Source: Cellulosimicrobium arenosum | Lineage (GTDB): Bacteria > Actinomycetota > Actinomycetes > Actinomycetales > Cellulomonadaceae | Direction of reading: 5' to 3' | Assembly: GCF_014837295.1 (NCBI RefSeq) | Contig: NZ_JACYHB010000005.1 | Location: forward strand, 124,001 to 188,000 | DNA: 64,000 nt | In this document: positions 43,184-51,731 of the stretch, in pieces | Position numbering within the stretch: position 1 is the first letter of the stretch | Layout: the number at the start of each line of letters is the position of its first letter | Position numbers and translations under genes: made by a program | The notes under the pieces: generated by a model | What the model was told of the DNA's origin: nothing | Database searches by the model: none | The model's input: the letters and a program-made list of their open reading frames with translations, nothing else

Positions 43184-44863
43184 ATGACCGACGGCCCTCT
43201 CATCGTGCAGAGCGACAAGTCGCTCCTGCTCGAGGTCGACCACCCGCGCGGCGGCGACGCCCGGCGCGCCATCGCCCCGTTCGCCGAGCTCGAGCGCGCA
43301 CCCGAGCACGTCCACACCTACCGGCTCACGCCGCTCGGGCTGTGGAACGCGCGCGCCGCGGGCCACGACGCGGAGCAGGTCGTCGACACCCTCATCGAGT
43401 ACTCGCGCTACCCGGTGCCGCACGCCCTGCTCGTGGACATCGCCGAGACCATGTCGCGCTACGGGCGGCTCACGCTCGCGCAGCACCCCACGCACGGTCT
43501 CGTCCTCGAGGCGACCGACCGGGCCGTGCTCGCCGAGGTGCTCAAGTCCAAGCGGACCGCGGGCCTGGTGGGTGAGCGGGTCGACGACCTCATGGTCGTC
43601 GTGCACCCCTCCGAGCGCGGCCACCTCAAGCAGGTGCTCGTCAAGCTCGGCTGGCCCGCGGAGGACCTCGCCGGCTACGTCGACGGCGAGAAGCACGAGA
43701 TCTCGCTCAGCCCGACGACGCCGCCGCGCGTCGAGGGCGGGGAGCCGAAGCCGTGGGAGATGCGGCCGTACCAGGCGCAGGCCGTGGACGGTTTCTGGCA
43801 CGGCGGGAGCGGTGTCGTCGTGCTGCCGTGCGGGGCCGGGAAGACGATCGTCGGTGCCGGGGCGATGGCGAAGAGCGGCACCACGACGCTCATCCTCGTG
43901 ACGAACACCGTCAGCGCGCGCCAGTGGCGCGACGAGCTCGTGCGTCGCACGAGCCTCACCGACGACGAGATCGGCGAGTACTCGGGCGCGCGCAAGGAGG
44001 TCAAGCCGGTCACGATCGCGACGTACCAGGTGCTCACGACCAAGCGGAAGGGCGTCTACACGCACCTCGAGCTGCTCGACGCGCGCGACTGGGGCCTCGT
44101 CGTGTACGACGAGGTGCACCTGCTGCCCGCACCGATCTTCCGCATGACCGCGGACCTGCAGGCGCGGCGCCGGCTGGGCCTGACCGCGACGCTCGTGCGC
44201 GAGGACGGTCGCGAGGACGAGGTGTTCTCGCTCATCGGTCCCAAGCGCTACGACGCGCCGTGGAAGGACATCGAGGCGCAGGGCTACATCGCCCCGGCGG
44301 ACTGCGTCGAGGTGCGGCTCACGCTCCCCGAGTCGGAGCGCATGACCTACGCGGTGGCCGAGCCGGAGGACAAGTACCGGCTCGCGGCGACGGCGGCGGG
44401 CAAGAACCGGGTCGTCGAGCGGATCGTCGCCCAGCACCCGGACGACCAGGTGCTCGTCATCGGTCAGTACCTCGACCAGCTCGAGGAGCTGTCGAACCAC
44501 CTGGACGCGCCGCTCATCACGGGCGCGACGACGGTGCGCGAGCGCCAGCGCCTGTTCGAGGCGTTCCGCTCGGGCGAGATCTCGCGTCTCGTGGTCTCCA
44601 AGGTCGCGAACTTCTCGATCGACCTGCCCGAGGCGTCCGTGGCGATCCAGGTCTCCGGCTCGTTCGGGTCGCGCCAGGAGGAGGCGCAGCGGCTCGGCCG
44701 CGTCATGCGACCCAAGGCGGACGGGCGCACGGCGCACTTCTACGCGGTCGTCTCCCGCGACACGGTGGACCAGGACTTCGCCGCGCACCGGCAGCGGTTC
44801 CTCGCCGAGCAGGGCTACGCGTATCGCATCGTGGACGCCGAGGACCTGGGCGTCGAGGCCTGA
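43184..44863 (+). CDS. DNA repair helicase XPB (SF2)
   Basis: A 559-residue bacterial XPB/ERCC3 helicase. The N-terminal about 190 residues form the damage-recognition-like domain (LEVDHPRGGDARRAIAPFAELERAPEHVHTYRLTPLGLWNARAAG). The helicase core shows the Q-region MRPYQAQAVDGFW, Walker A LPCGAGKTIV, motif Ia, motif II YDEVHLLP (DEVH rather than DEAH), motif III LTATLVREDG, and motif VI RQEEAQRLGRVMRP. It should unwind DNA 3'-5' in repair. A ribosome site AAGGAG precedes the ATG. The gene follows the Helicase_C_3 protein and ends at a hairpin at 44870. Confidence 0.95.
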   Translation: MTDGPLIVQSDKSLLLEVDHPRGGDARRAIAPFAELERAPEHVHTYRLTPLGLWNARAAGHDAEQVVDTLIEYSRYPVPHALLVDIAETMSRYGRLTLAQHPTHGLVLEATDRAVLAEVLKSKRTAGLVGERVDDLMVVVHPSERGHLKQVLVKLGWPAEDLAGYVDGEKHEISLSPTTPPRVEGGEPKPWEMRPYQAQAVDGFWHGGSGVVVLPCGAGKTIVGAGAMAKSGTTTLILVTNTVSARQWRDELVRRTSLTDDEIGEYSGARKEVKPVTIATYQVLTTKRKGVYTHLELLDARDWGLVVYDEVHLLPAPIFRMTADLQARRRLGLTATLVREDGREDEVFSLIGPKRYDAPWKDIEAQGYIAPADCVEVRLTLPESERMTYAVAEPEDKYRLAATAAGKNRVVERIVAQHPDDQVLVIGQYLDQLEELSNHLDAPLITGATTVRERQRLFEAFRSGEISRLVVSKVANFSIDLPEASVAIQVSGSFGSRQEEAQRLGRVMRPKADGRTAHFYAVVSRDTVDQDFAAHRQRFLAEQGYAYRIVDAEDLGVEA

Positions 44864-44869
44864 CCGCCG

Positions 44870-44898
44870 GTGGGGCCGGCGCGTGCCGTCGGCCCCAC
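44870..44898 (+). terminator. Terminator after the XPB gene
   Basis: GTGGGGCCG pairs perfectly with CGGCCCCAC around an 11-base loop, starting 7 bases after the stop codon. Confidence 0.65.
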
Positions 44899-44959
44899 GG
44901 ATCGTTGCCAGCACAGGGCGGCACCGCTTTCCGACAGCGGTCGTGACTACCCGTCCGCG

Positions 44960-44973
44960 TGGGAACGCTCTCA
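44960..44973. promoter_or_regulatory. CebR-like operator 1
   Basis: TGGGAACGCTCTCA matches the actinobacterial CebR/CelR consensus TGGGAGCGCTCCCA at 12 of 14 positions. It is the first of two such sites before the secreted beta-helix gene. Confidence 0.65.
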
Positions 44974-44982
44974 CGCGCGATG

Positions 44983-44996
44983 CGAGAGCGCTCCCA
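44983..44996. promoter_or_regulatory. CebR-like operator 2
   Basis: CGAGAGCGCTCCCA matches the CebR consensus at 12 of 14 positions, 23 bp (about two helical turns) from operator 1. It ends 6 bases before the -35 element at 45003. Confidence 0.65.
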
Positions 44997-45002
44997 GAAC
45001 TG

Positions 45003-45032
45003 CTGACAAGGTGGTCAGTGATCGCCTATGCT
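45003..45032 (+). promoter_or_regulatory. Putative promoter of the beta-helix gene
   Basis: CTGACA (45003-45008) and TATGCT (45027-45032) are separated by 18 bases, a good vegetative promoter. The predicted start of transcription is about 70 bases before the GTG. Confidence 0.55.
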
Positions 45033-45109
45033 CCCCGCACCGACGCGATGTCGCGCCGGTGCCGTCGCGCCATGGGCGCCGGCAACACTGTTCGAAGGAG
45101 AGCACCCCT

Positions 45110-47335
45110 GTGACCCTCTCGACCCGAGACACGCCCCGCGCCCTCGCGGTGGCTCCCGACGCCCGCGGGCACGGCGTGCGCGCCGTCGTCGCCGCGGCCG
45201 GCGCCGCCGCGGTCGCCCTGACAGGCATCGCCCTGGCAGCTCCCGCGACCGCCGCGACCGACCCCGACCTCGGACCCAACGTCACCTTCATCGACGAGTC
45301 CTGGTCGGTCGACGAGATCAACACCTACCTCGCGTCGATCAACGACGAGGCGGAGTTCAGCCAGGACCGCCACGCCGTGTTCTTCGAGCCAGGCGTCTAC
45401 GGCTCGGCGGCCGGGCAGGACGACCCCACCACCGCGACCGGCATCGTCAACCAGGAGATCGGCTACTACACCGCGATCGCGGGCCTGGGCGCCCAGCCCG
45501 GCGACGTGCTGATCAACGGTGCGCTGAGCGTCCAGCCCGTCGTCTCGTGCCCGAACAGCCCGTGGGCCTGCCAGGACCCGGGCTCCCTCACGCGCTTCTG
45601 GCGCTCACTGAGCAACGTCGCGATCAACCCGATCCAGCGTCCCGTCGACGAGGACGTCACCCGGCCCTTCCCCGCCGGCTCGACGGCCCCGCACCAGATG
45701 CGCTTCGCCGTCTCGCAGGCCGCGCCCATGCGCCGCGTCGACATCCGCGGAGACCTGACGGTCTTCGGCGCGTACGGCGAGTACGCGTCCGGCGGCTACC
45801 TGGCGAACTCGCGCGTCGGCGGGACGCTCGTCACCGGCTCGCAGCAGCAGTGGTTCACGCGCAACTCCGAGGTCGGCACCTGGGACGGCGGCGTGTGGAA
45901 CATGGTCTTCGCGGGCGTCGAGGGCGCCCCGGCCACCGACTTCGGCCCCAAGACCGACGGCACGGTCGGCGTCAAGACGACGCTCGACGAGACCCCGGTC
46001 AGCCGCGAGGCGCCGTTCCTGTTCCGTGACGGCGAGGACCTCGCGGTGTTCGTGCCGAACGCGCACACCGACACCCGCGGCGTGGACTGGTCCACGGATG
46101 CCGGGTCCGGCACCACGCACGGCCTCGACGAGTTCTACGTCGCCCACGAGGGCGACACCGCGGCCGAGATCAACGCCGCGCTCGCGGGCGGCAAGAACCT
46201 GCTGCTGACCCCCGGCGTGTACGCGCTCGACGAGGCCATCCACGTCGACAACCCCGACACCGTCGTGCTCGGCCTCGGCTACGCGTCGCTCGCACCCCAG
46301 ACCGGCGACGCAGCGCTCGAGGTCGGCGACGTCGCCGGCGTCAAGATCGCGGGCATCACCGTCGACGCCGGCCCGGTCAGCTCCGACGTCCTCGTGCGCG
46401 TCGGTCCGGCGGACTCGCACGAGTCCGACGCGTCCGACCCCACCACGCTCACCGACGTGTTCGTCCGTATCGGCGGCCCGTGGGTCGGCAAGGCCGGGAC
46501 CAGCATCGAGGTCAACAGCGACGACGTCCTGCTCGACCACATCTGGGCCTGGCGCGCGGACCACGGCAACGGCGTCGGGTGGGACGTCAACACCGGCGCG
46601 CGGGGCGTCGTCGTCAACGGCGACGACGTGACCGCGACGGGTCTGTTCGTCGAGCACTACCAGGAGAACCAGACCGTCTGGAACGGCGAGCGCGGCCAGA
46701 CCGTGTTCTACCAGTCCGAGATCCCCTACGACCCGCCGAGCCAGGCCGCCTTCATGGACGGCGACCGGAACGGGTGGGCGTCCTACCGCGTGGGTGACGA
46801 CGTCCAGGAGCACCAGGCCACCGGCCTCGGCGTCTACTCGTTCTTCAACCAGGGCGTCGACGTGCGCGTCGACAGCGCCATCCAGACCCCCGTCCGTGCG
46901 GGGGTGCAGTTCCGGTCGATGACGAGCGTCTTCCTCAACGGCTCCGGTGGCGTCAACCACGTCGTCAACGAGACCGGCGAGCCGGCCGTCGGGTCCTTCG
47001 CGTCGCCGCAGGTCGTCGCGTTCCCGACCGACCTGCCCGACGACCGCCCCACCGTCGACGCCCAGGCCACGACCCGGTGCCTGGCGGGCAAGGCGTACGT
47101 CGCCGTGCGCGCGCAGAACACGTCGGACGTGCCGGTGGACATCACGCTCAGCACGCCCTTCGGCTCGCGCACCGTCGCGGCCGTCGCCCCGGGCGGCAAC
47201 GCCTACCAGTCGTTCGCGGCACGCACGACCGCCGTGGACGCGGGGACCGCGGGCGTGAGCGCCACCGGCGACCTCGGCTCGGGTCCGGTCACCGCCGACG
47301 TCGACGCGGAGTTCGCCGCCACCAGCTGCGGCTGA
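45110..47335 (+). CDS. Secreted parallel beta-helix (pectate-lyase-like) protein, putative glycan-active enzyme
   Basis: A 741-residue exported protein starting at GTG 45110 behind GAAGGAG. The signal peptide is a basic N-terminus plus VVAAAGAAAVALTGIALAAPATAA. The body follows a family of actinobacterial secreted proteins often misannotated as adenylyl cyclase or coagulation factor 5/8 proteins: FFEPGVYGSA, GYYTAIAGLGAQPGDVLINGAL, FWRSLSNVAI, QQWFTRNSEVGTWDGGVWNMVFAG, LLLTPGVYALDEAIHVDNPDTVVLGLGYA, DHIWAWRADHGNGVGWD and GLFVEHYQENQTVWNGERG. The repeats look like a right-handed beta-helix, as in GH55 and pectate lyases. A beta-sandwich-like C-terminal region (residues 640-741) may bind carbohydrate. 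CebR-like operators suggest control by cello-oligosaccharides. Confidence 0.75.
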   Translation: MTLSTRDTPRALAVAPDARGHGVRAVVAAAGAAAVALTGIALAAPATAATDPDLGPNVTFIDESWSVDEINTYLASINDEAEFSQDRHAVFFEPGVYGSAAGQDDPTTATGIVNQEIGYYTAIAGLGAQPGDVLINGALSVQPVVSCPNSPWACQDPGSLTRFWRSLSNVAINPIQRPVDEDVTRPFPAGSTAPHQMRFAVSQAAPMRRVDIRGDLTVFGAYGEYASGGYLANSRVGGTLVTGSQQQWFTRNSEVGTWDGGVWNMVFAGVEGAPATDFGPKTDGTVGVKTTLDETPVSREAPFLFRDGEDLAVFVPNAHTDTRGVDWSTDAGSGTTHGLDEFYVAHEGDTAAEINAALAGGKNLLLTPGVYALDEAIHVDNPDTVVLGLGYASLAPQTGDAALEVGDVAGVKIAGITVDAGPVSSDVLVRVGPADSHESDASDPTTLTDVFVRIGGPWVGKAGTSIEVNSDDVLLDHIWAWRADHGNGVGWDVNTGARGVVVNGDDVTATGLFVEHYQENQTVWNGERGQTVFYQSEIPYDPPSQAAFMDGDRNGWASYRVGDDVQEHQATGLGVYSFFNQGVDVRVDSAIQTPVRAGVQFRSMTSVFLNGSGGVNHVVNETGEPAVGSFASPQVVAFPTDLPDDRPTVDAQATTRCLAGKAYVAVRAQNTSDVPVDITLSTPFGSRTVAAVAPGGNAYQSFAARTTAVDAGTAGVSATGDLGSGPVTADVDAEFAATSCG

Positions 47336-47365
47336 CCAGCCGTCCGACGACCGGTCGACGAACAG

Positions 47366-47403
47366 GACGGGGCCCGTCCTCCCGCGGGAGGGCGGGTCCC
47401 GTC
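47366..47403 (+). terminator. Terminator after the beta-helix gene
   Basis: GACGGGGCCCGTCCTCCCG pairs with the following 19 bases with two mismatches of the G-T type, forming a 19-bp stem with almost no loop, 30 bases after the stop. Confidence 0.65.
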
Positions 47404-47454
47404 GCGTCGTGCCCCGCATTGCGGGCCGCGTGACCGTGCGGAAGTATTCCGCGC

Positions 47455-49248
47455 GTGCGCCCGGCCGAGCGATCCCGTGTCGTCTCCGGGTCCGCGCGCG
47501 CCCTGACGTGCGGGCTGCTCGCGTTCCTCAGCGCGGTCGGGGTGGCGCTCACCCCCGGCGTGGCGCACGCCTCGCCTCCGCCGGACGTCGTCGCTCGGGT
47601 CACGGACCCGGACGACGCGCTCGGCGACCGCGCCCCCGAGGTCGAGGACGCGCTCGAGCGCCTCGCGCGCGACACCGACGTGCGCCTGTACGTCGTCCTC
47701 GTCCCCACGTTCGACGGCATGGACGGCGTGGACTGGGCGAACGGGAGCGCGTCGGCGTCGGGGCTCGGCGTGGACGACCTCCTGCTCGCGATCGCGACCG
47801 ACGAAGAACGGCACGGCCTGTCCGCCGACACCAGCGGCGTGCTGGGGGCGGCCGACGTCGAGCGCATCCGAGCCGCCGTGAGCGACCCGCTGCGCGAGCA
47901 CGACTGGCCCGGGGCGGTGCTCGGTGCCGTGGACGCGACGCGCGCCTCCGTGGCCGGCGGCCCCTCGACGGTGACCCCTCGGCTCGTCACCGGCGGTGCC
48001 CTCGTCCTGGCCGCGGGAGCCGTGGCGCTGCTGGCGACGCTCCTGGCCCGACGCCGGACGCGCCGCGCCGGGTCGTCCCGCGCGGGCCGGTCCGAGTCCT
48101 CCGACCTGCCCCTCGCGGACCTGGAGCGCCGCGCGGACGCGGCACTCGTCGCGGCCGACGACGCCGTCCGTGCCCGGCGCGCGACCGCGGACGAGCTCGT
48201 CGCGGCACGGCACGCGATCGAGCAGGCGTGCGCACTGCGGCTGCGCCTCGAACGCCTCGAACGCCTCGAACGCCTCGAGCAGGAGCCGGGCCGTCCGACG
48301 GACCCGCGCGACCTGCTCGACCAGATCCTGGGCCTGTGCGCCACCGCGGCCGCCGCGGTGCCCGCCCCGCAGCCGCTCCCCCGCCGCGACGCGCGCACCC
48401 GTGGCCCCGCACTGCTCGACGCGGTCGACGTCGCGGCCCAGGACGTCCTCGACCGGGCGGGAGCGGCGCGGGACACGGACGCCACGCTCGGGGACACCTG
48501 GCCGAGCGACGCGCTCGCCGCCGTCGCCGAGAACCCCCTGCGGGCCGCCGACCTGGCCGACACGGCGCAGCAGGACGTCGACCGGGCCCGTGCGGAGATC
48601 GCCGGGAAGGGCCCCGCAGACATCGGGCGGCTGCTGCTGGCCGCGCAGGACGCGGTGACGCAGGCGCAGGTCCTGCTCGACGCCGTCGCGGACGCCGGCC
48701 CCGACCTCGCCGCCGCCCGCGCGGGGGTCGAGCGCGGGGTCCGGGCCCTGTCGACGGACGCCGCCCACGCCGCCCGCCTCGACGGCGGCGACCCCGCGGT
48801 GGCACGGGCCGTCGCGGCGGCCGAGGCCACTCTTGCCGACGTGGCGGCCGCCTCCGGGACCGGGCCGTTCGACGAGCTCACGCGCCTGGTCGACGCCGAG
48901 GCGGACCTGGACGCGGCGCTGTCGTCACGCCGCGATCCCCCGGAGCGCTCGGCCCGCGCCAACGCGCTGCTGCGCGAGGTGGTCGCGCACGTGCACCGTC
49001 GGCTGCGGGCGGCCGACGCCGTCGTCGCCGCCGGGCCCGCGACCGGTGTGGCAGCGCGGACCCGGCTGCGCGAGGCGTCCCGACTGCTCGACGACGTCCA
49101 GGAGGCGCGTTCGGGCGACCCGGCGACCGCGCTCTTGGTCGCGCGACGCGCGGACGGGCTCGCCGCGGAGGGGACCCGGCTCGCGGTGCAGGACGTGCTC
49201 ACGCCTCCCGACGTCCGGCAGCAGGCCGACGGGAGCCCGGTGCCCTGA
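47455..49248 (+). CDS. TPM-domain membrane protein
   Basis: A 597-residue protein from GTG 47455. A signal peptide (ALTCGLLAFLSAVGVALTPGVAHA) leads to a TPM domain (residues 40-160) with VARVTDPDDALGDRAPEVEDALERLARDTDVRLYVVLVPTFDGMDGVDWANG and LLLAIATDEERHGL. A membrane helix follows (LVTGGALVLAAGAVALLATLLA), then a long Ala/Arg/Asp-rich helical cytoplasmic region, probably coiled coil, with a short RLERLERLERLE repeat at about residue 265. TPM proteins occur in membrane or photosystem maintenance; the bacterial role is unclear. No strong ribosome site is visible. Confidence 0.8.
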   Translation: MRPAERSRVVSGSARALTCGLLAFLSAVGVALTPGVAHASPPPDVVARVTDPDDALGDRAPEVEDALERLARDTDVRLYVVLVPTFDGMDGVDWANGSASASGLGVDDLLLAIATDEERHGLSADTSGVLGAADVERIRAAVSDPLREHDWPGAVLGAVDATRASVAGGPSTVTPRLVTGGALVLAAGAVALLATLLARRRTRRAGSSRAGRSESSDLPLADLERRADAALVAADDAVRARRATADELVAARHAIEQACALRLRLERLERLERLEQEPGRPTDPRDLLDQILGLCATAAAAVPAPQPLPRRDARTRGPALLDAVDVAAQDVLDRAGAARDTDATLGDTWPSDALAAVAENPLRAADLADTAQQDVDRARAEIAGKGPADIGRLLLAAQDAVTQAQVLLDAVADAGPDLAAARAGVERGVRALSTDAAHAARLDGGDPAVARAVAAAEATLADVAAASGTGPFDELTRLVDAEADLDAALSSRRDPPERSARANALLREVVAHVHRRLRAADAVVAAGPATGVAARTRLREASRLLDDVQEARSGDPATALLVARRADGLAAEGTRLAVQDVLTPPDVRQQADGSPVP

Positions 49249-49270
49249 CCGACGCGATCCCTCGGACCGA

Positions 49271-49320
49271 GTTAGCACTCGGGCCAGGGTGGCACTCGGG
49301 CCGGGGTGGCACTCGGGCCG
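49271..49320. repeat. Three tandem 16-17-bp units (GGTGGCACTCGGGCCG)
   Basis: Three copies lie back to back between the convergent TPM and amidotransferase genes. Copy 1 begins GTTAGCACTC and copies 2 and 3 begin GGTGGCACTC. No protein or known element matches them. Confidence 0.6.
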
Positions 49321-49330
49321 AGGCGAACCT

Positions 49331-50077
49331 TCAGGCCGGGACGGCCCGCTGCGCGACGACGGCCTGGACCTGCGCGACGAACGCCTCGGCCAGACGACGG
49401 TTGCCCTCGGCGATACCGTCCGCGTGCGCGTCGTGCGCGGCGAGCACGTCGGCGGCGTCCACGTCGTCCGCTCGCTCGCACCACCGGGTGAGCAGCTCGC
49501 GGGACGCCTCGGGGTGGAACTGCACCCCGAGCGCCGATCCCACGCGGAACGCCTGGTAGGGGTACTGGTTCGAGGACGCGAGCCACACCGCTCCGTCCGG
49601 CAGGTCGACGACGGCGTCGGCGTGCGCGCTGGTCACGCGCTCCACCGGCGTCGCGGGCCCGTCGCTCGCAGCGAGCGCACCGAGCACCGGGTCCGCCGCC
49701 GCCTCGCGCCGCCAGAAGATCCGCGTCGTGCCGAGCTCGCGTCCCGGCGGCGGGGCGACGGCGACGGCGCCGCCCGCGGCCACGGCCAGGAGCTGGGCAC
49801 CGAGGCAGACGGCGAGGGTCGGGACACCGGACAGGGCGGCGTCGTGCAGGAGCGCACGCACAGCGGGCAGCCAGGGTGCGCGTGCGTCGTCGTAGGCGGA
49901 CGTGCCCCCGCCGAGGACGACGAGCCCGTCGCCGACCTCGCGGGCCGCAGGGACGGGTTCGCCGTCGTACGCACGCACGACCCGGAGGTCGGCGGCGAGC
50001 AGCTCCTGGAACCGGCCGATCGGCGCCTCGGGGTCGTTCTGGACCACCGTCAGGCGGACCGCGCTCTCGTCGTTCAT
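49331..50077 (-). CDS. Class I glutamine amidotransferase-like protein
   Basis: A 248-residue single-domain protein starting at ATG 50077 (MNDESAVRLTVVQND); the in-frame extension upstream is antisense to the CHRD and sortase genes. It has the nucleophile elbow TLAVCLGAQLLAVAAGG, preceded by DGLVVLGGGTSAYDD, and the His-Glu pair in GVQFHPEASRELL. The class normally releases ammonia from glutamine for a partner synthetase. It is monocistronic here, like GMP-synthase-like amidotransferases involved in degrading gamma-glutamyl compounds. The substrate is not known. Confidence 0.88.
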   Translation of the reverse strand: MNDESAVRLTVVQNDPEAPIGRFQELLAADLRVVRAYDGEPVPAAREVGDGLVVLGGGTSAYDDARAPWLPAVRALLHDAALSGVPTLAVCLGAQLLAVAAGGAVAVAPPPGRELGTTRIFWRREAAADPVLGALAASDGPATPVERVTSAHADAVVDLPDGAVWLASSNQYPYQAFRVGSALGVQFHPEASRELLTRWCERADDVDAADVLAAHDAHADGIAEGNRRLAEAFVAQVQAVVAQRAVPA

Positions 50078-50242
50078 GGTCACGACCGAGGACCGTAGGA
50101 CTCCCCCCACCCCCCGCGCAAGTCCCCAGGTCGTTTCCTGACGGCGGACGACTTTCAGATTCCCACCCATCCGTTCTCCGCACCGCACCGAACCCCTGTC
50201 ATGGTCGCGAGGCTCGCGGCCACGTCGAAGGGAGCATGACCC

Positions 50243-51019
50243 ATGAGAAAGCGCACACGCACCGCCCTCGCGGTACCCGCCCTCTCGCTCGCCGCGGCTC
50301 TCGCCGTCGCGGGCCCGGCAGCGGCCGCGGACACCACCCAGGGCGAGCTGTCGCCCGTCCCCCTCAACGGCGCGGACGCGAGCGGGACCGCGATGGTGTG
50401 GGTCGACGGCACCACGCTCACCGTCGAGTTCGAGGCGGAGGGCCTGCTCGCGGACAGCCCGCACGCGGCCCACATCCACTACGCGGGCGCTGCCCGCCAC
50501 GAGTGCCCGGCAGCGAGCGACGACGCGGACGGCGACGGCACCATCACGACCACCGAGGGTGGGCCGGCGTACGGCTCGGTCCAGGTCTCGCTCACCACCG
50601 AGGGCGACACCTCCCCCGACTCGGCCCTCGCGGTCGACCGGTTCGACGCTGCCTCCGGTGGCGACATCACCTACCAGCGCGGCTCCATCGAGGTGACGCA
50701 GGAGGTGGCCGACGCGCTCGCCGACGGTGAGGCGGCCGTCGTCGTGCACGGTGTCGACTACGACGGTGACGGCATGTACGGGGGCGACAAGATGTCCGAC
50801 CTCGACCCGTCGCTGCCCGCCGAGGCGACCGACCCCGCGCTGTGCGGGATCATGACCGTCTCGCAGATGGCCGAGATGCCCGAGGGCGGCGTCCAGACCG
50901 GTAGCGGTTCCACCGCCGGTGTCGAGAACGTCGGGCTGATCGCCGGTGGCGCTGCCGCGCTCATCGCCGGTGGCGCGCTGCTGGTCCGCACCCGCCGTTC
51001 CGCTCGCGCGGAGCGCTGA
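50243..51019 (+). CDS. Secreted CHRD-domain protein with C-terminal membrane anchor
   Basis: A 258-residue protein. The signal peptide MRKRTRTALAVPALSLAAALAVAGPAAAA precedes a CHRD domain (residues 35-200): GELSPVPLNGADASGTAMVWVDGTTLTVEFEAEGLLADSPHAAHIHY, then YGSVQVSLTTEGDTS and VVVHGVDYDGDG. It ends with a hydrophobic helix (VGLIAGGAAALIAGGALLV) and RTRRSARAER. This is the shape of a sorting signal, but no LPxTG-like motif precedes the helix. It overlaps the class F sortase gene by one base, which suggests a functional pair. Confidence 0.88.
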   Translation: MRKRTRTALAVPALSLAAALAVAGPAAAADTTQGELSPVPLNGADASGTAMVWVDGTTLTVEFEAEGLLADSPHAAHIHYAGAARHECPAASDDADGDGTITTTEGGPAYGSVQVSLTTEGDTSPDSALAVDRFDAASGGDITYQRGSIEVTQEVADALADGEAAVVVHGVDYDGDGMYGGDKMSDLDPSLPAEATDPALCGIMTVSQMAEMPEGGVQTGSGSTAGVENVGLIAGGAAALIAGGALLVRTRRSARAER

Positions 51020-51705
51020 TGTCCGGCGACGCCCGGGTGCGCCGCGGCGTCGTCTCCGCCGCCGTCGTCCTCCTTCTCGGAGGGGGGACGGCGGTGGCCT
51101 GCGGGGTGGCCGAGCAGGAGCCCGGCCCGCCCGCGGTCCAGGAGTCGGCCGCCACGCCCGACAGCACCCCGGCACCCGAGCCGAGCGCGACGAGCTCGGC
51201 GACCGAGAGCCCGGAGCCCACCGAGGAGCCCGCCGAGGAGCCGGAGGAGGAGCAGCCGCTCCCCACCGCGGTACGCATCCCCGCGATCGACGTGGAGTCC
51301 GACCTGATCACGCTGGGGCGCGCGGACGACGGCACGATCGCCGTCCCCGAGGGCCCCGACGCCGACATGGCGGCGTGGTACGACGGGTCGCCCCGCCCCG
51401 GGGCGACAGGACCCTCCGTGATCGAGGGCCACGTCGACACCCAGAACGGGCCGTCGGTCTTCCACCAGCTCGCAGCCGTCGCTCCCGGCGACGAGGTCGA
51501 GGTGGACCGGGAGGACGGCTCGACCGTGACGTTCGTCGTCGAGGACGTGCAGGCCTTCCCCAAGGACGAGTTCCCGACGCTCGCGGTGTACCGCAACACG
51601 GACGACCCCGAGCTGCGCCTCATCACGTGCGGCGGGAGCATCGACCCCGCGACCGGGCACTACACGGACAACACGGTCGTCTCCGCCCGCCTCGCCGACG
51701 GGTGA
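51019..51705 (+). CDS. Class F sortase
   Basis: A 228-residue membrane-attached transpeptidase. An N-terminal hydrophobic segment (VVSAAVVLLLGGGTAVACG) is followed by a Pro/Glu/Ser/Thr linker of about 50 residues. The sortase domain starts at VRIPAIDVESDLITLG. The catalytic set is His138 (VIEGHVDTQNG), Cys204 (RLITCGGSID) and Arg224 (VVSARLADG). The TCGG sequence and short size are typical of class F in Actinobacteria, whose substrates are poorly known. It is translated directly after the CHRD gene. A weak lipobox at Cys28 is possible. Confidence 0.92.
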   Translation: MSGDARVRRGVVSAAVVLLLGGGTAVACGVAEQEPGPPAVQESAATPDSTPAPEPSATSSATESPEPTEEPAEEPEEEQPLPTAVRIPAIDVESDLITLGRADDGTIAVPEGPDADMAAWYDGSPRPGATGPSVIEGHVDTQNGPSVFHQLAAVAPGDEVEVDREDGSTVTFVVEDVQAFPKDEFPTLAVYRNTDDPELRLITCGGSIDPATGHYTDNTVVSARLADG

Positions 51706-51731
51706 GACGGGCCGCGGCTAGGCTGGCCGGC

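Noticed and set aside
49271-49281. TTAGCACTC as part of a CIRCE heat-shock element
   Set aside because: Only one half-site is present; the inverted GAGTGCTAA half is missing and the site lies between convergent genes.
50960-51019. LPxTG-type sorting signal on the CHRD protein
   Set aside because: The hydrophobic helix and basic tail are present but no LPxTG-like pentapeptide precedes them.
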